From NCBI GenBank assembly GCA_052143575.1, contig JBKQSP010000008.1:1-64000 (forward strand): 64,000 bases of DNA, in the 5' to 3' direction. Source of the stretch: JAKACA01 sp052143575 (GTDB lineage Bacteria; Actinomycetota; Acidimicrobiia; Acidimicrobiales; Bog-793). The position numbers and the translations under genes are program-made. The notes under the pieces are model-generated. The model saw only the letters and a list, made by a program, of their open reading frames with translations, made no database searches and was not told where the DNA came from. This document shows positions 31,692 to 39,401 of this stretch, one piece after another. Every line of letters starts with the position of its first letter. Positions within the stretch are counted from its first letter, which is position 1.

Positions 31692-33197
31692 GTGAGCCCC
31701 GTGACCGGCCGGCGCAACATCCTGCTCGTCGTCTCCGACCAGGAGCGCCAGCGCAGTTGGCTGCCGGCGGGCCTTCGCCTGCCCTGGCGAGAGTCCATCA
31801 TGGCCGACGGCCTCGAGTTGACGAATTACTGGACGCACTCCTCGCCCTGCTCGCCGTCCCGCGCTTCGATGATGACGGGTCGGTACCTGCCCTCCCACGG
31901 TGTCGTGGACAACGTCATCCTTCCCTGGCACACCGAGCTCGATCCGGGCATCCCGACCATCGGCCGCCTCCTCGCCGAGCGGGCCGGGTACCGCTCGTCC
32001 TACATCGGCAAGTGGCACCTCTCCTACGGGCCGAGCCCAAACATGGAGGCCTACGGCTACGCCGACTGGTCGGGCGACGACCGCCATTTCATGGGTTGGG
32101 CGGGCACCGGCGTGCACTTCGACCCCATCATCGCCGACAACGCCGCTCACTGGCTGCAGGCCAATGGAGCCGGCGGGCGGCCCTGGTTCCTCACCGTTGC
32201 GCTCGTCAACCCCCACGACGTCATGTGGTTCCCGATCGACCAGCCCGGCTACCAGGCCGACAACCGGGAGGCGGTCGAGGTCGCCAAGGGGTTCCTGTCG
32301 GCGGCCAAGTGGAAGGACTCCGATCCCATCCCGGCCTACGAGGGCGACTATCCCGAGGTGTTCGACGAGCTGCCCGCCAACTTCGCCGACGACCTCACGA
32401 GCAAGCCCGCCGCCCACCGCGCCTTCAGGCACTCGCAGCAGCACGGTGTCTGGGGCTATCTCGACCCGGCGGACAAGGCGGCCTGGCTCCGCCAGCTCGA
32501 CTACTACGCCGAGCTGCACCGGCTGGCCGACGAGAGCCTCGGCGTCGTTCTCTCGGCCCTGGCGGCATCAGGAGCAGCCGCCGAGACAGCCGTCATCTTC
32601 ACCTCGGACCACGGCGACATGTGCGGCAGCCACGGGCTGCGCTCGAAGGGGCCCTTCGTCTACTCCGAGATCATGAAGGTGCCCTGCTACCTCAAGGTTC
32701 CCGGCCTGACGTCGCCGGGGTCGGTGTCCGACGCCCTCGCCAGCCACGTCGATCTGGCGCCGACGATCTGCGCCCTCGCCGGCATCGATGCCTCCGAGGT
32801 GGCGGGGCTGGCCGGCGTCGATCTGTCGCCCGTGCTCGCTGACCGAGCGGCATCGGTTCGAGACCACGTCCTGTTCGCCATGGACTCGGCTCACACGTCT
32901 CACGTGCGGGCGACTCGTTACGCCCTTCGCGGCTACTTCGACGGGCGCGTCAAGTACGCCCGCTACTACGGCATCGGGGGCGGCAAGCCCAACGACGACT
33001 TCACGCCGGCGTCTCGCCGCTCCGGCAAGCAGGTAGGGGTCGGCGCCGCCTTCGACGAGCAGGAGCACGAGATGTACGACCTCGCGGACGACCCGGGCGA
33101 GCTCGTCAACCTGGCGGGCGACCCGGCTCGGCGACGGGACGTCCGCGAGCGCTTCGACGAGCTGGCGAGCTACGAAGCTGCCGAGCTGCAGGCCTAG
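31692..33197 (+). CDS. Sulfatase (formylglycine-dependent arylsulfatase family)
   Basis: A 501-residue sulfatase. The N-terminal metal site is NILLVVSDQERQ; the formylglycine signature CSPSR is in SSPCSPSRASMMTGRYLPSHG (C53), where the Cys is oxidised to formylglycine. Other blocks are GYRSSYIGKWHLSYG, VIFTSDHGDMCGSHG and the closing EHEMYDLADDPGELVNL. There is no signal peptide, so it appears cytoplasmic, unusual but seen for actinobacterial choline-sulfatase-like enzymes. TACCCT lies eight bases before GTG 31692. The substrate is unknown. Its last 92 bases overlap soxR on the other strand. Confidence 0.85.
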   Translation: MSPVTGRRNILLVVSDQERQRSWLPAGLRLPWRESIMADGLELTNYWTHSSPCSPSRASMMTGRYLPSHGVVDNVILPWHTELDPGIPTIGRLLAERAGYRSSYIGKWHLSYGPSPNMEAYGYADWSGDDRHFMGWAGTGVHFDPIIADNAAHWLQANGAGGRPWFLTVALVNPHDVMWFPIDQPGYQADNREAVEVAKGFLSAAKWKDSDPIPAYEGDYPEVFDELPANFADDLTSKPAAHRAFRHSQQHGVWGYLDPADKAAWLRQLDYYAELHRLADESLGVVLSALAASGAAAETAVIFTSDHGDMCGSHGLRSKGPFVYSEIMKVPCYLKVPGLTSPGSVSDALASHVDLAPTICALAGIDASEVAGLAGVDLSPVLADRAASVRDHVLFAMDSAHTSHVRATRYALRGYFDGRVKYARYYGIGGGKPNDDFTPASRRSGKQVGVGAAFDEQEHEMYDLADDPGELVNLAGDPARRRDVRERFDELASYEAAELQA

Positions 33198-33699
33198 CGC
33201 CCCCCGCTGCTTCGGCGCCATCGCTCCGGGGCGAGGCGGACCGGGTGGGATCGGCGGCCGGGTCGCCGTAGAGGTACCTCGGCCCGCTCCCGAATCGGGC
33301 CGCCTGGTCGTCGGGGTTGTAGAGAGCGCATCGTTGCAGCGAGAGACAGCCACAGCCGATGCAGGAGTCGAGGTCGCCTCGGAGGCGCTCGAGAACGGCG
33401 ATCTGCTCGTCGAGGAGCGGGCGCCACATCCGAGAGAGCCGGCTCCAGTCCGCCTTCGTGGGCGTGCGCCCTTCGGGCAGCAGGGCGAGAGCGGCGCGGA
33501 TGTCCTCCAGTGACAGCCCGAGGCGCTGGGCGACACGGACGAAGGCCACCCGCCGCAGCACGTCGCGGGCGTAGCGACGCTGACCTCCCGGGGTGCGAAG
33601 GGATCTGATGAGCCCTTCCGCCTCGTAGTAGCGCAAGGCCGACGTTGCCACACCGGAGCGGGTGGCGAGCTCGCCGATGCTGAGTCGGGGAAGGCTCAC
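33106..33699 (-). CDS. soxR: SoxR-type redox-sensing MerR regulator with C-terminal extension
   Basis: A 197-residue MerR-family regulator. The N-terminal winged helix reads LSIGELATRSGVATSALRYYEAEGLI. The [2Fe-2S] site is C113-x2-C116-x-C118-x5-C124 (SCIGCGCLSLQRC), the exact SoxR spacing. After about residue 150 comes a Pro/Ala/Arg-rich tail of some 45 residues absent from most SoxR proteins, read across the 3' end of the sulfatase gene. GTG 33699 is seven bases after a TAGAAT, so the mRNA is probably leaderless. The divergent promoter region holds a near-consensus SoxR box, and the divergent genes encode a split transketolase. Confidence 0.88.
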   Translation of the reverse strand: MSLPRLSIGELATRSGVATSALRYYEAEGLIRSLRTPGGQRRYARDVLRRVAFVRVAQRLGLSLEDIRAALALLPEGRTPTKADWSRLSRMWRPLLDEQIAVLERLRGDLDSCIGCGCLSLQRCALYNPDDQAARFGSGPRYLYGDPAADPTRSASPRSDGAEAAGGARPAARQLRSSPARRSARGRPVAEPGRPPG

Positions 33700-33720
33700 G
33701 CCGAGGATTCTACATGTTCC

Positions 33721-33751
33721 TTGACTTCAAGTGAACTTTAAGTCATAGCAT
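33721..33751 (+). promoter_or_regulatory. SoxR box in a 19-bp-spacer promoter
   Basis: TTGACT (33721-33726) and TAGCAT (33746-33751) are 19 bases apart, the long spacer typical of MerR-activated promoters. Between them lies ACTTCAAGTGAACTTTAAGT (33724-33743), close to the enterobacterial SoxR consensus CCTCAAGTTAACTTGAGG. The ATG at 33758 lies six bases after the -10. The leftward promoter (TTCACT, 17 bases, TAGAAT) of soxR overlaps the same box. Confidence 0.75.
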
Positions 33752-33757
33752 CGGCGC

Positions 33758-34495
33758 ATGACGATGAAGACGGTCTTTCGATTCGAGGATCTGCCCGGCC
33801 TCCTCTCGCTCATGTCGGGCGACGAGAAGCACGACCCGGCCGCCCTCTCGACCCTCGACGTGCTCTGGGTGCTGTACGACCGGGTCCTCGACGTCTTGGC
33901 GGACACCGCCGGCGATCGGGCACGTGACCGCTTCCTCCTCTCGAAGGGGCATGGCCCGCAGGCGTATTTCGCCGTCCTGGCGGCGAAGGGTTTCTTCCCG
34001 CCCGAGGTGCTGTCGAGCTTCGGGCGCTTCGACTCGCCCCTCGGCTATCACCCCGACCGGCTCCTCGTGCCCGGCGTCGAGATCTCGAGCGGATCGCTCG
34101 GGCACGGCCTCGCGATCGCTGTCGGTCTTGCCCTCGGTCTCGCAGAGACGGCCGAGGGCGGGGCACCGAGGGTCTTCTGCCTCATGGGCGACGCCGAGCT
34201 CGACGAGGGATCGAACCACGAGGCGATCGCCCTGGCCGGCCGCCTCGCCCTCGATCGCCTGCGGGCCATCGTCGTCGACAACGACTCCTCGAGCTACGGG
34301 TGGCCCGGCGGTCTCGAGGGGCGTTTCGCCGCCGAGGGATGGGAGACCGTGCGGGTGCCCTCGAGCGAGCACGACGCCCTCGCTCTCGAGCTCGGCGGGC
34401 CATCGTCGCCGGGCGCCCCGCGGCTCGTCGTCGTCGAGGCGAGCAGCAAGGACAACTCGTGGCGCTCGCTCGCCGGCGCTCCGAGTAGGAACTGA
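33758..34495 (+). CDS. Transketolase, N-terminal subunit
   Basis: A 245-residue protein equal to the TPP-binding half of transketolase: SKGHGPQAYFAVLAAKGFF, SGSLGHGLAIAVGLALGL and the TPP motif GDAELDEGSNHEAIALAG...IVVDNDSSS (residues 144-178). Split transketolases work as heterodimers with the C-terminal half, encoded nine bases downstream. They exchange two-carbon units in the pentose-phosphate pathway. The gene starts under the SoxR box, so oxidative stress would raise this step. In proteobacteria SoxR controls few such genes, making the link unusual. It is shorter than most N-subunits (about 270-290 residues), mainly at the N-terminus. Confidence 0.88.
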   Translation: MTMKTVFRFEDLPGLLSLMSGDEKHDPAALSTLDVLWVLYDRVLDVLADTAGDRARDRFLLSKGHGPQAYFAVLAAKGFFPPEVLSSFGRFDSPLGYHPDRLLVPGVEISSGSLGHGLAIAVGLALGLAETAEGGAPRVFCLMGDAELDEGSNHEAIALAGRLALDRLRAIVVDNDSSSYGWPGGLEGRFAAEGWETVRVPSSEHDALALELGGPSSPGAPRLVVVEASSKDNSWRSLAGAPSRN

Positions 34496-34504
34496 GGGCT
34501 CGCC

Positions 34505-35404
34505 ATGGTGAGCAGCCGTGTGCAATTCGTGACGACGATGACCGAACTCCTCGAGCGGGACAAGCGGACGGCTCTCGTGCTCGCCGACATCTCCGCCGAC
34601 CGGTTCCTGCCGGCCGCTCGGCGGCACCCGGGACGGGTCGTCAACGTCGGCATACGCGAACAGACGATGATCGGCGTGGCCGCCGGCCTCTCCCTCGCCG
34701 GCCTGCGCCCCGTCGTGCACAGCTACGCCTCGTTCCTCGTCGAGCGGCCCTTCGAGCAGATCAAGCTGGATCTCGGTCACCAGGATCTCGGCGCCGTGCT
34801 CGTCAGCATCGCCGGCTCGTACGACGCCTCCGGCGAAGGGCGCACGCACCAGTCGCCAGCCGACGTCGCCCTGCTCGACACGATCCCCGGCTTCACGGTG
34901 CACCTACCGGGGCACGCCGCCGAGGTGGACGCCTTGTTGCGCCAGGCGGTCGCCGGCAACGGCCGCGTCTATCTCCGGCTGTCGGAGCGGTCGAACCATC
35001 AGCCCTGGCACGGCGCCGGGGCGGCCGGCGGCATGACCGTCGTGCGAGCGGGTTCCCTCGGCACGGTGATCGCCGTGGGGCCCCTGCTCGATCCCGTCCT
35101 GGCAGCGACAGAACTGTGGGATGTCACGGTTCTCTATGCCTCCACGATCCGGCCGTTCGATTCCGCCACGCTGCTCGGGACGCTCGGCCGCCCGGACGTC
35201 GTCATGGCGGAGCCGCTGCTGAGGGGGACGTCGCTCGGCCCTCTGTCCGCCGCCCTCGCCCACATTCCTCACCGGCTGCTGCCGCTCGGCGTCGCCGACG
35301 TCGAGTTGCGCCGTTACGGGACGCCCGGGCAGCACGCCGCCGCCCACGGCCTCGACGCACGAGGGATCCGCGAGGCGGTCGGCGCCTTCCTAGGGCTCGC
35401 CTGA
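34505..35404 (+). CDS. Transketolase, C-terminal subunit
   Basis: A 299-residue protein that contains the pyrimidine-binding domain (RVVNVGIREQTMIGVAAGLSLAG, in which the Glu activates TPP) and the C-terminal transketolase domain (TVLYASTIRPFDSATLLGTLGRPDVVMAEPLL). It completes the active site of the N-terminal subunit. The start ATG 34505 follows the upstream stop by nine bases, so the two are co-transcribed. GDQ-type residues SYDASGEGRTHQSPADVALLDTIPGFTVHLPGHAAEVDALLRQA match the DXS/transketolase-like second domain. The last bases overlap the convergent acetyltransferase gene by 15 bp. Confidence 0.86.
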   Translation: MVSSRVQFVTTMTELLERDKRTALVLADISADRFLPAARRHPGRVVNVGIREQTMIGVAAGLSLAGLRPVVHSYASFLVERPFEQIKLDLGHQDLGAVLVSIAGSYDASGEGRTHQSPADVALLDTIPGFTVHLPGHAAEVDALLRQAVAGNGRVYLRLSERSNHQPWHGAGAAGGMTVVRAGSLGTVIAVGPLLDPVLAATELWDVTVLYASTIRPFDSATLLGTLGRPDVVMAEPLLRGTSLGPLSAALAHIPHRLLPLGVADVELRRYGTPGQHAAAHGLDARGIREAVGAFLGLA

Positions 35405-35989
35405 GCTCACCGAGGCCGCCGGGCCGCCCTCGCGCCGGAGGCGGTAGAGCACGTGGGGGCGGAGCGCACTGCCCAGCGGCACCCGCGGGTGCTCGAAGTC
35501 GTCGGCCGGATCGCGTTGCATGCCGATCTTTCGCATCACCTGCTGGGAGCGCTCGTTGACGACCGAGGTGAACGAGACGATCTCCTCGAGGCCGAGCTGC
35601 CCGAAGCCGAAGGCCAGGCAGGCGCGGGCCGCCTCCGGGGCGTAGCCCTGCCCCCAGACGGCGCGCGCCAGCCGCCAGCCCACCTCGACGCCCGGCGCGA
35701 AGGGCAGCGGCCACGGCTCCTCGGCCGTGAAGGCATTGAGGCCGACGAAGCCCACGAAGGGGGCGCCGCCGATCTCCTCCACGGCGAAAAGCCCGAAACC
35801 GCCGCGCTCGAAGGCGGCATCAGCCCGCTCGGCAAAGGCGTCGCTCTCGCCGGGCGTGAGGGAACGCGGGAAGAACTCCATGACGGCGGGGTCGGCGTTC
35901 AGCGCCGCAAAGGCCCTCCGGTCGGCCGGCTTCCATCTGCGCAGCAGCAGGCGCTCGGTGCGCAGCGACGGTCCTGGCTCGATCTGCAC
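35390..35989 (-). CDS. GNAT-family N-acetyltransferase (RimJ-like)
   Basis: A 199-residue acetyltransferase of the Acetyltransf_3 group: LRTERLLLRRWKPADRRAFAALNADPAVMEFFPR, then VEVGWRLARAVWGQGYAPEAARACLAFGFGQLGLEEIVSFTSVVNERSQQVMRKIGM. The WGQGYAPEA part is the acetyl-CoA loop. It may acetylate a ribosomal or other protein N-terminus or a small amine. GTG 35989 is chosen because the family starts there and TACGCT lies eight bases before it; the frame extends to 36103 without similarity. It shares an overlapping bidirectional -10 with the DUF503 gene. Confidence 0.82.
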   Translation of the reverse strand: MQIEPGPSLRTERLLLRRWKPADRRAFAALNADPAVMEFFPRSLTPGESDAFAERADAAFERGGFGLFAVEEIGGAPFVGFVGLNAFTAEEPWPLPFAPGVEVGWRLARAVWGQGYAPEAARACLAFGFGQLGLEEIVSFTSVVNERSQQVMRKIGMQRDPADDFEHPRVPLGSALRPHVLYRLRREGGPAASVSSGEP

Positions 35990-35997
35990 GGCCCTGC

Positions 35998-36007
35998 AGC
36001 GTACGGT
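35998..36007. promoter_or_regulatory. Overlapping divergent -10 elements
   Basis: In AGCGTACGGT the rightward TACGGT (36002-36007) and leftward TACGCT (36003-35998) share two base pairs. Each precedes a start codon by seven or eight bases. This looks like a symmetric bidirectional promoter for the acetyltransferase and DUF503 genes. Confidence 0.45.
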
Positions 36008-36014
36008 GCCCGTC

Positions 36015-36302
36015 ATGGTCGGCGTGCTCGTCGTGGAGCTGCACATGCCGGCGGCGCGCTCGCTGAAGGAGAAACGAGCCACCATCCGGCCCATCCTCGA
36101 CACCGCGCGCAGTCGTTACCGCGTCGCCATCTCGGAGGTGGACTACCAGGACCTCCACCAGCGTGCCCGCCTCGAGATCGCCGCCGTGGCCTCGGCGGAG
36201 CACGTCGTCACCGAGACGCTCGATGCCGTCGAGCGCCTCATCTGGTCGGCTGCCGGCGCCGAGATCGTGTCCAGCAGCCGGCGCTGGCTGGAGGACGACT
36301 GA
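36015..36302 (+). CDS. DUF503 family protein (YlxP-like)
   Basis: A 95-residue protein that matches DUF503 throughout: VGVLVVELHMPAARSLKEKRATIRPILDTARSRYRVAISEVDYQDLHQRARLEIAAVAS. The family is related to YlxP, encoded near ribosome-biogenesis genes in many bacteria and probably RNA-linked; its role is not firmly known. ATG 36015 is taken since TACGGT lies seven bases upstream; GTG 36006 is an in-frame alternative. It diverges from the acetyltransferase gene and converges on the aldehyde dehydrogenase gene with a 3-base gap. Confidence 0.8.
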   Translation: MVGVLVVELHMPAARSLKEKRATIRPILDTARSRYRVAISEVDYQDLHQRARLEIAAVASAEHVVTETLDAVERLIWSAAGAEIVSSSRRWLEDD

Positions 36303-36305
36303 CGA

Positions 36306-37682
36306 TCAGTCGATCCAGACCGTCTTGGTGTTGGCGAACTCCTTGATGCCCGGTCCGGCGAGCTCGCGACCGTAGCCGGACCGCTTGACGCCCCCGAAGG
36401 GCAGGTCGTAGTAGGAGGTCACCATCCAGTTGATGAACACCATGCCCGCCTCGAGCTCGCGAGCGAAGTGCTGCTGCTCGACGGCGTCCTCGGTCCAGGC
36501 GTTCGAGCCGAGCCCGAAGTCGCTGTCGTTGGCGAGTGCGATCGCCTCGTCGATGGAAGCGACCGTGAACATCGAGGCCACCGGTCCGAAGACCTCCTCG
36601 CGGTAGACGCGCATGTCCGGCGTGAGGTCGGCGAGGGCCGTCGGCGGGTAGAACCAGCCGGGCCCGTCGATGCGCCCTCCCCCACAGAGGAGTCGCGCCC
36701 CCTTGGCGATGGCGTCCTCGACCTGCTCGACGACCTCGTCGCGTCCGCTCGGCGTCGCCAGCGGGCCGACGTCGGTGGCCGGGTCGAGCGGATCGCCCAC
36801 GACCAGCTTGGCCATCTCGGCCGCGAAGCGCTCCTCGTACTCCTCGGCGATGTCCTCGTGGAGGATGAAGCGCTTGGCGGCGATGCAGGACTGCCCGTTG
36901 TTCTGCACGCGGGCCTTCACACCCACCTCGACGGCGCGGGCGAGGTCGGCCGACGGCATCACGATGAAGGGGTCGGAGCCGCCCAGCTCGAGCACGCTGT
37001 GCTTGATCTCGCTGGCGGCGACGGAGGCGACCGAGCGCCCGGCCGCCTCGCTCCCGGTCAGGGTGGTCGCCTTCACGCGTGGGTCACGCAAGAGCCGCTC
37101 GACCTTGTCCGATCCGATGAGGAGCGTCTGGAAGGCACCCTTCGGGAGGCCGGCGCGCCGGCAGGCCTCCTCCAGGTAGAGGGCGGTCTGTGGCACGTTC
37201 GAGGCGTGCTTGAGGAGACCGGTGTTGCCGAGCATGAGGGCCGGGGCGGCAAAGCGCCCGACTTGCCAGAGTGGGAAGTTCCAGGGCATGACGGCCAGCA
37301 CCGTCCCGATCGGCTGGTAGGTCACATAGGAACGCCGCTTGGCGGCGGTGCCCGTCACCTCCGTGTCGGCCAACAGCTCCTCGGCATGCTCGGCGAAGTA
37401 TCGAAAGCCGCCGGCGCATTTGCGCACCTCGCCCTTCGCCTGCTCGAGCGGCTTACCCATCTCGATGACCACGGTCCTCGCGAGGTCGTCCAGATCGCCC
37501 TCGAGGATGTCGCCGACGCGGCTCACGAGCTCCGCCCGCTCGGCGAAGCTGGTGCGCCGCCAGCTCCGGAACGTCTCATCGGCGAGAGCGAGCCGTTCTT
37601 CCACTTCGGAGTCGGTGTGGGCGTCGAAGGTCTTGACCGTCTCGCCAGTTGCCGGGTTGATGGTTGCGATCGTCACGCTCAC
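36306..37682 (-). CDS. Aldehyde dehydrogenase, succinate-semialdehyde dehydrogenase-like
   Basis: A 458-residue NAD(P)-dependent aldehyde dehydrogenase. Catalytic residues are N135 (VMPWNFPLWQ), E232 (SVLELGGSDPFIV) and C266 (NNGQSCIAAKRF). The overall length and the ending DLPFGGVKRSGYGRELAGPGIKEFANTKTVWID match the short SSADH group (GabD-like). It probably oxidises succinate semialdehyde or a related aldehyde. No GABA transaminase gene is nearby. GTG 37682 is the outer start; TAGAAC lies seven bases before the in-frame GTG 37676, which may be the true start of a leaderless mRNA and would shorten the protein by two residues. Confidence 0.85.
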   Translation of the reverse strand: MSVTIATINPATGETVKTFDAHTDSEVEERLALADETFRSWRRTSFAERAELVSRVGDILEGDLDDLARTVVIEMGKPLEQAKGEVRKCAGGFRYFAEHAEELLADTEVTGTAAKRRSYVTYQPIGTVLAVMPWNFPLWQVGRFAAPALMLGNTGLLKHASNVPQTALYLEEACRRAGLPKGAFQTLLIGSDKVERLLRDPRVKATTLTGSEAAGRSVASVAASEIKHSVLELGGSDPFIVMPSADLARAVEVGVKARVQNNGQSCIAAKRFILHEDIAEEYEERFAAEMAKLVVGDPLDPATDVGPLATPSGRDEVVEQVEDAIAKGARLLCGGGRIDGPGWFYPPTALADLTPDMRVYREEVFGPVASMFTVASIDEAIALANDSDFGLGSNAWTEDAVEQQHFARELEAGMVFINWMVTSYYDLPFGGVKRSGYGRELAGPGIKEFANTKTVWID

Positions 37683-37832
37683 CGTTCTAGTGCGAAATCC
37701 CGCCGCTGGGAACCCTGTTTCCGCCGCCCGGGCGGGGCGATCACCACGTCACGGCCGACCGACAGGCCGCCTGCGCCGCCCCGGGCGGGACCGGCCCCCG
37801 TGCCCCCGTCGCCGGCCGCTACTCTCGGTGAG

Positions 37833-38030
37833 GTGAGCGAGCAAGCCGCCGACACCGCCGCCGAGCTCGGCCGTGTCGAGGCACGGCTCGACGAGGTCGA
37901 AGGGGCGCTGTCACGCCTCGACGACGGGACCTACGCGACGTGCCGGTCCTGCGGTCGGCCGATCGCCGAGGACCTCCTGGCGGCTGATCCGACGACGTCA
38001 TGGTGCGGGCCCTGCGCGGCGGAGCGCTGA
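37833..38030 (+). CDS. Small DksA/TraR-type zinc-finger protein
   Basis: A 65-residue protein. Its N-terminal half is a helix (VEARLDEVEGALSRLDDGTYATC), its C-terminal half a zinc finger of the DksA/TraR type: C-x2-C (TCRSCGRPI) followed by W-C-x2-C (SWCGPCAAER). DksA-type fingers help such proteins sit in the RNA polymerase secondary channel, but this one lacks the long coiled coil with the DxxDxA tip, so it may not act like DksA. TACTCT lies seven bases before GTG 37833, suggesting a leaderless mRNA. It lies directly upstream of the MoaD-like gene with one base between stop and start. Confidence 0.7.
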   Translation: MSEQAADTAAELGRVEARLDEVEGALSRLDDGTYATCRSCGRPIAEDLLAADPTTSWCGPCAAER

Positions 38031-38031
38031 G

Positions 38032-38268
38032 GTGGCGCGGGTGCGCTTCTTCGCCCAGGCGCGCGACGCCACGGGCTGCCGTGAGGCGGAGATCGAGGGT
38101 GAGACCGTGGGAGGCGTGCTGCAGGCGGCGGTGGCGCGCTTCGGTCCGGCACTGGGCGATGTGCTCGCCACGAGCACGATCTGGGTGAACGGCGAACGCG
38201 CCCTTCCTCCCGAGGGCATCCGCCCGACCGACGAGCTCGCCGTGCTCCCGCCGGTCTCGGGCGGCTGA
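38032..38268 (+). CDS. MoaD/ThiS-family sulfur-carrier protein
   Basis: A 78-residue ubiquitin-fold protein: VRFFAQARDATGCREAEIEGETVGGVL at the N-terminus and ending in ELAVLPPVSGG. The C-terminal Gly-Gly is the site of adenylation and thiocarboxylation, and LPPVSGG is the typical MoaD ending. It probably serves molybdopterin synthase or another sulfur transfer. No moaE or other moa gene is in the window. It starts at a GTG one base after the zinc-finger protein's stop and is likely translated with it. Confidence 0.82.
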   Translation: MARVRFFAQARDATGCREAEIEGETVGGVLQAAVARFGPALGDVLATSTIWVNGERALPPEGIRPTDELAVLPPVSGG

Positions 38269-38278
38269 CCCGGGCGCC

Positions 38279-38713
38279 TCAGGCCTTCTTCGTCTCCCAG
38301 AAGATCGTGTCGATCTGGGCGATGTTCTCCAACAGGCGGTCGGCGACGGCCGTGTCGTTCGTCTTCTTGGCCTCGCCCGCTGCCTTCGTCGCCTTCCAGA
38401 AGACGTCGTGCAGCTGGGGGTGCTTCTCGAGGTGCTCCGGCTTGAAGTAGTCGGTCCACAGCACCCAGAGGTGGTGCTTCACGAGGTCGGCCCGCTCCTC
38501 CTTGATGAGGACGGCGCGCTCCTTGAACACGGGGTCGTCGGAGGCGTTGAACTTCTCCATGCACGCCTTCACCGAGTCGGCCTCGATGCGCGCCTGTGCG
38601 GGGTCGTAGACACCGCACGGCAGGTCGCAGTGCGCCCGAGCGATGCCGGGCGGGGAGAGGCGATCGAGCGCAGCGAGCAGAATGGAAAGGGATCGGCCTG
38701 GGCGGAGATACAT
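38279..38713 (-). CDS. sodN: Nickel superoxide dismutase precursor
   Basis: A 144-residue precursor. Residues 1-27 are a propeptide that must be removed to expose His28, the new N-terminus of the Ni-hook HCDLPCGVYDP. In the mature protein H1, C2 and C6 bind nickel, and Y9 lies close to it. The rest matches NiSOD (ARIEADSVKACMEKFN, HHLWVLWTDYFKPEHLEKHPQLHDVFWKATKAAGEAKK). The enzyme dismutates superoxide in the cytoplasm. The ATG has AAAGGAG seven bases upstream. The sodX protease gene starts divergently 93 bases away; no nickel regulator (Nur) gene is in view. Confidence 0.95.
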   Translation of the reverse strand: MYLRPGRSLSILLAALDRLSPPGIARAHCDLPCGVYDPAQARIEADSVKACMEKFNASDDPVFKERAVLIKEERADLVKHHLWVLWTDYFKPEHLEKHPQLHDVFWKATKAAGEAKKTNDTAVADRLLENIAQIDTIFWETKKA

Positions 38714-38720
38714 GCCACGA

Positions 38721-38796
38721 CTCCTTTGGTGAGATCGTTGTGCTTCGGGCGACTCACCTTATCCCCGCGTCGGCGCAGCGCTCCCTTTGGTGAGAG
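38721..38796. repeat. Duplicated CTCCTTTGGTGAGA motif between sodN and sodX
   Basis: CTCCTTTGGTGAGA at 38721-38734 (includes the sodN ribosome binding site on the other strand) recurs as CTCCCTTTGGTGAGAG at 38781-38796, 60 bases apart, just before sodX. An inverted TCACC half-site lies between them. Possible operator copies for a shared regulator. Confidence 0.45.
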
Positions 38797-38805
38797 CCTG
38801 TAGCC

Positions 38806-39264
38806 GTGAGCACGCCGGGCGCATCGAGGTGGCGCCGCTTCATGGGGCGCCTTGTTGCCCTCGACCGCCGTCGTCTGCGCCGCAACGCCACGGCGGCGGC
38901 CGCCGTCGGTGCCGCCCTGGCGTCGGCCGCAGGGCTGCGCCTCGCCCAGCGGCGCCTTCTTCGCCTCCGCATCGAGGGCGTCAGCATGGTGCCCGTGCTC
39001 GCCCCGGGCGATCGCGTGCTCGTGCTCCGCACGGACCGCGTGACAGTCGGCGACATCGTCGCCTTCGCCGACCCGGACGGCACCGACGCAGTGCTGGTCA
39101 AGCGTGTGGCCGGCGTCGACCGCAGCTCGGTCCGCGTCGAGGGCGACAACTCGGGCACGAGCCGGGACAGCCGCCATTTCGGGCCGGTGCCCCGTTCGGC
39201 CGTGATCGGGCGGGTGCTCTGGTGCTACTGGTCGCCCTACCACCCGGCCAAGGCGGGGCGCTGA
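38806..39264 (+). CDS. sodX: SodX, S26-type maturation protease of NiSOD
   Basis: A 152-residue membrane-linked peptidase of the S26 (signal peptidase) family. One hydrophobic N-terminal stretch (residues about 28-46) is followed by the Ser site IEGVSMVPVLAPGDRVLV (S60) and Lys site AVLVKRVAGV (K99), then GDNSGTSRDSRHFGPVPRSAVIGRV. Its role is to cut the NiSOD propeptide before His28. GTG 38806 is the start. In Streptomyces and other actinobacteria sodX lies beside sodN, usually in the same direction; here the genes are divergent. Confidence 0.9.
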   Translation: MSTPGASRWRRFMGRLVALDRRRLRRNATAAAAVGAALASAAGLRLAQRRLLRLRIEGVSMVPVLAPGDRVLVLRTDRVTVGDIVAFADPDGTDAVLVKRVAGVDRSSVRVEGDNSGTSRDSRHFGPVPRSAVIGRVLWCYWSPYHPAKAGR

Positions 39265-39401
39265 GGCACTACGCTGCGAAATGACGCTGCGATCGGAGCG
39301 CCGGCCCCGCCGGTGCCCGCGGTTGGAGTTGGTTGCAGCGGAGGCCCGACGGGCGCACCCTTGCGGCGCTGCACTGAGCCTCGAGGGGAGGGACTGGGAG
39401 C

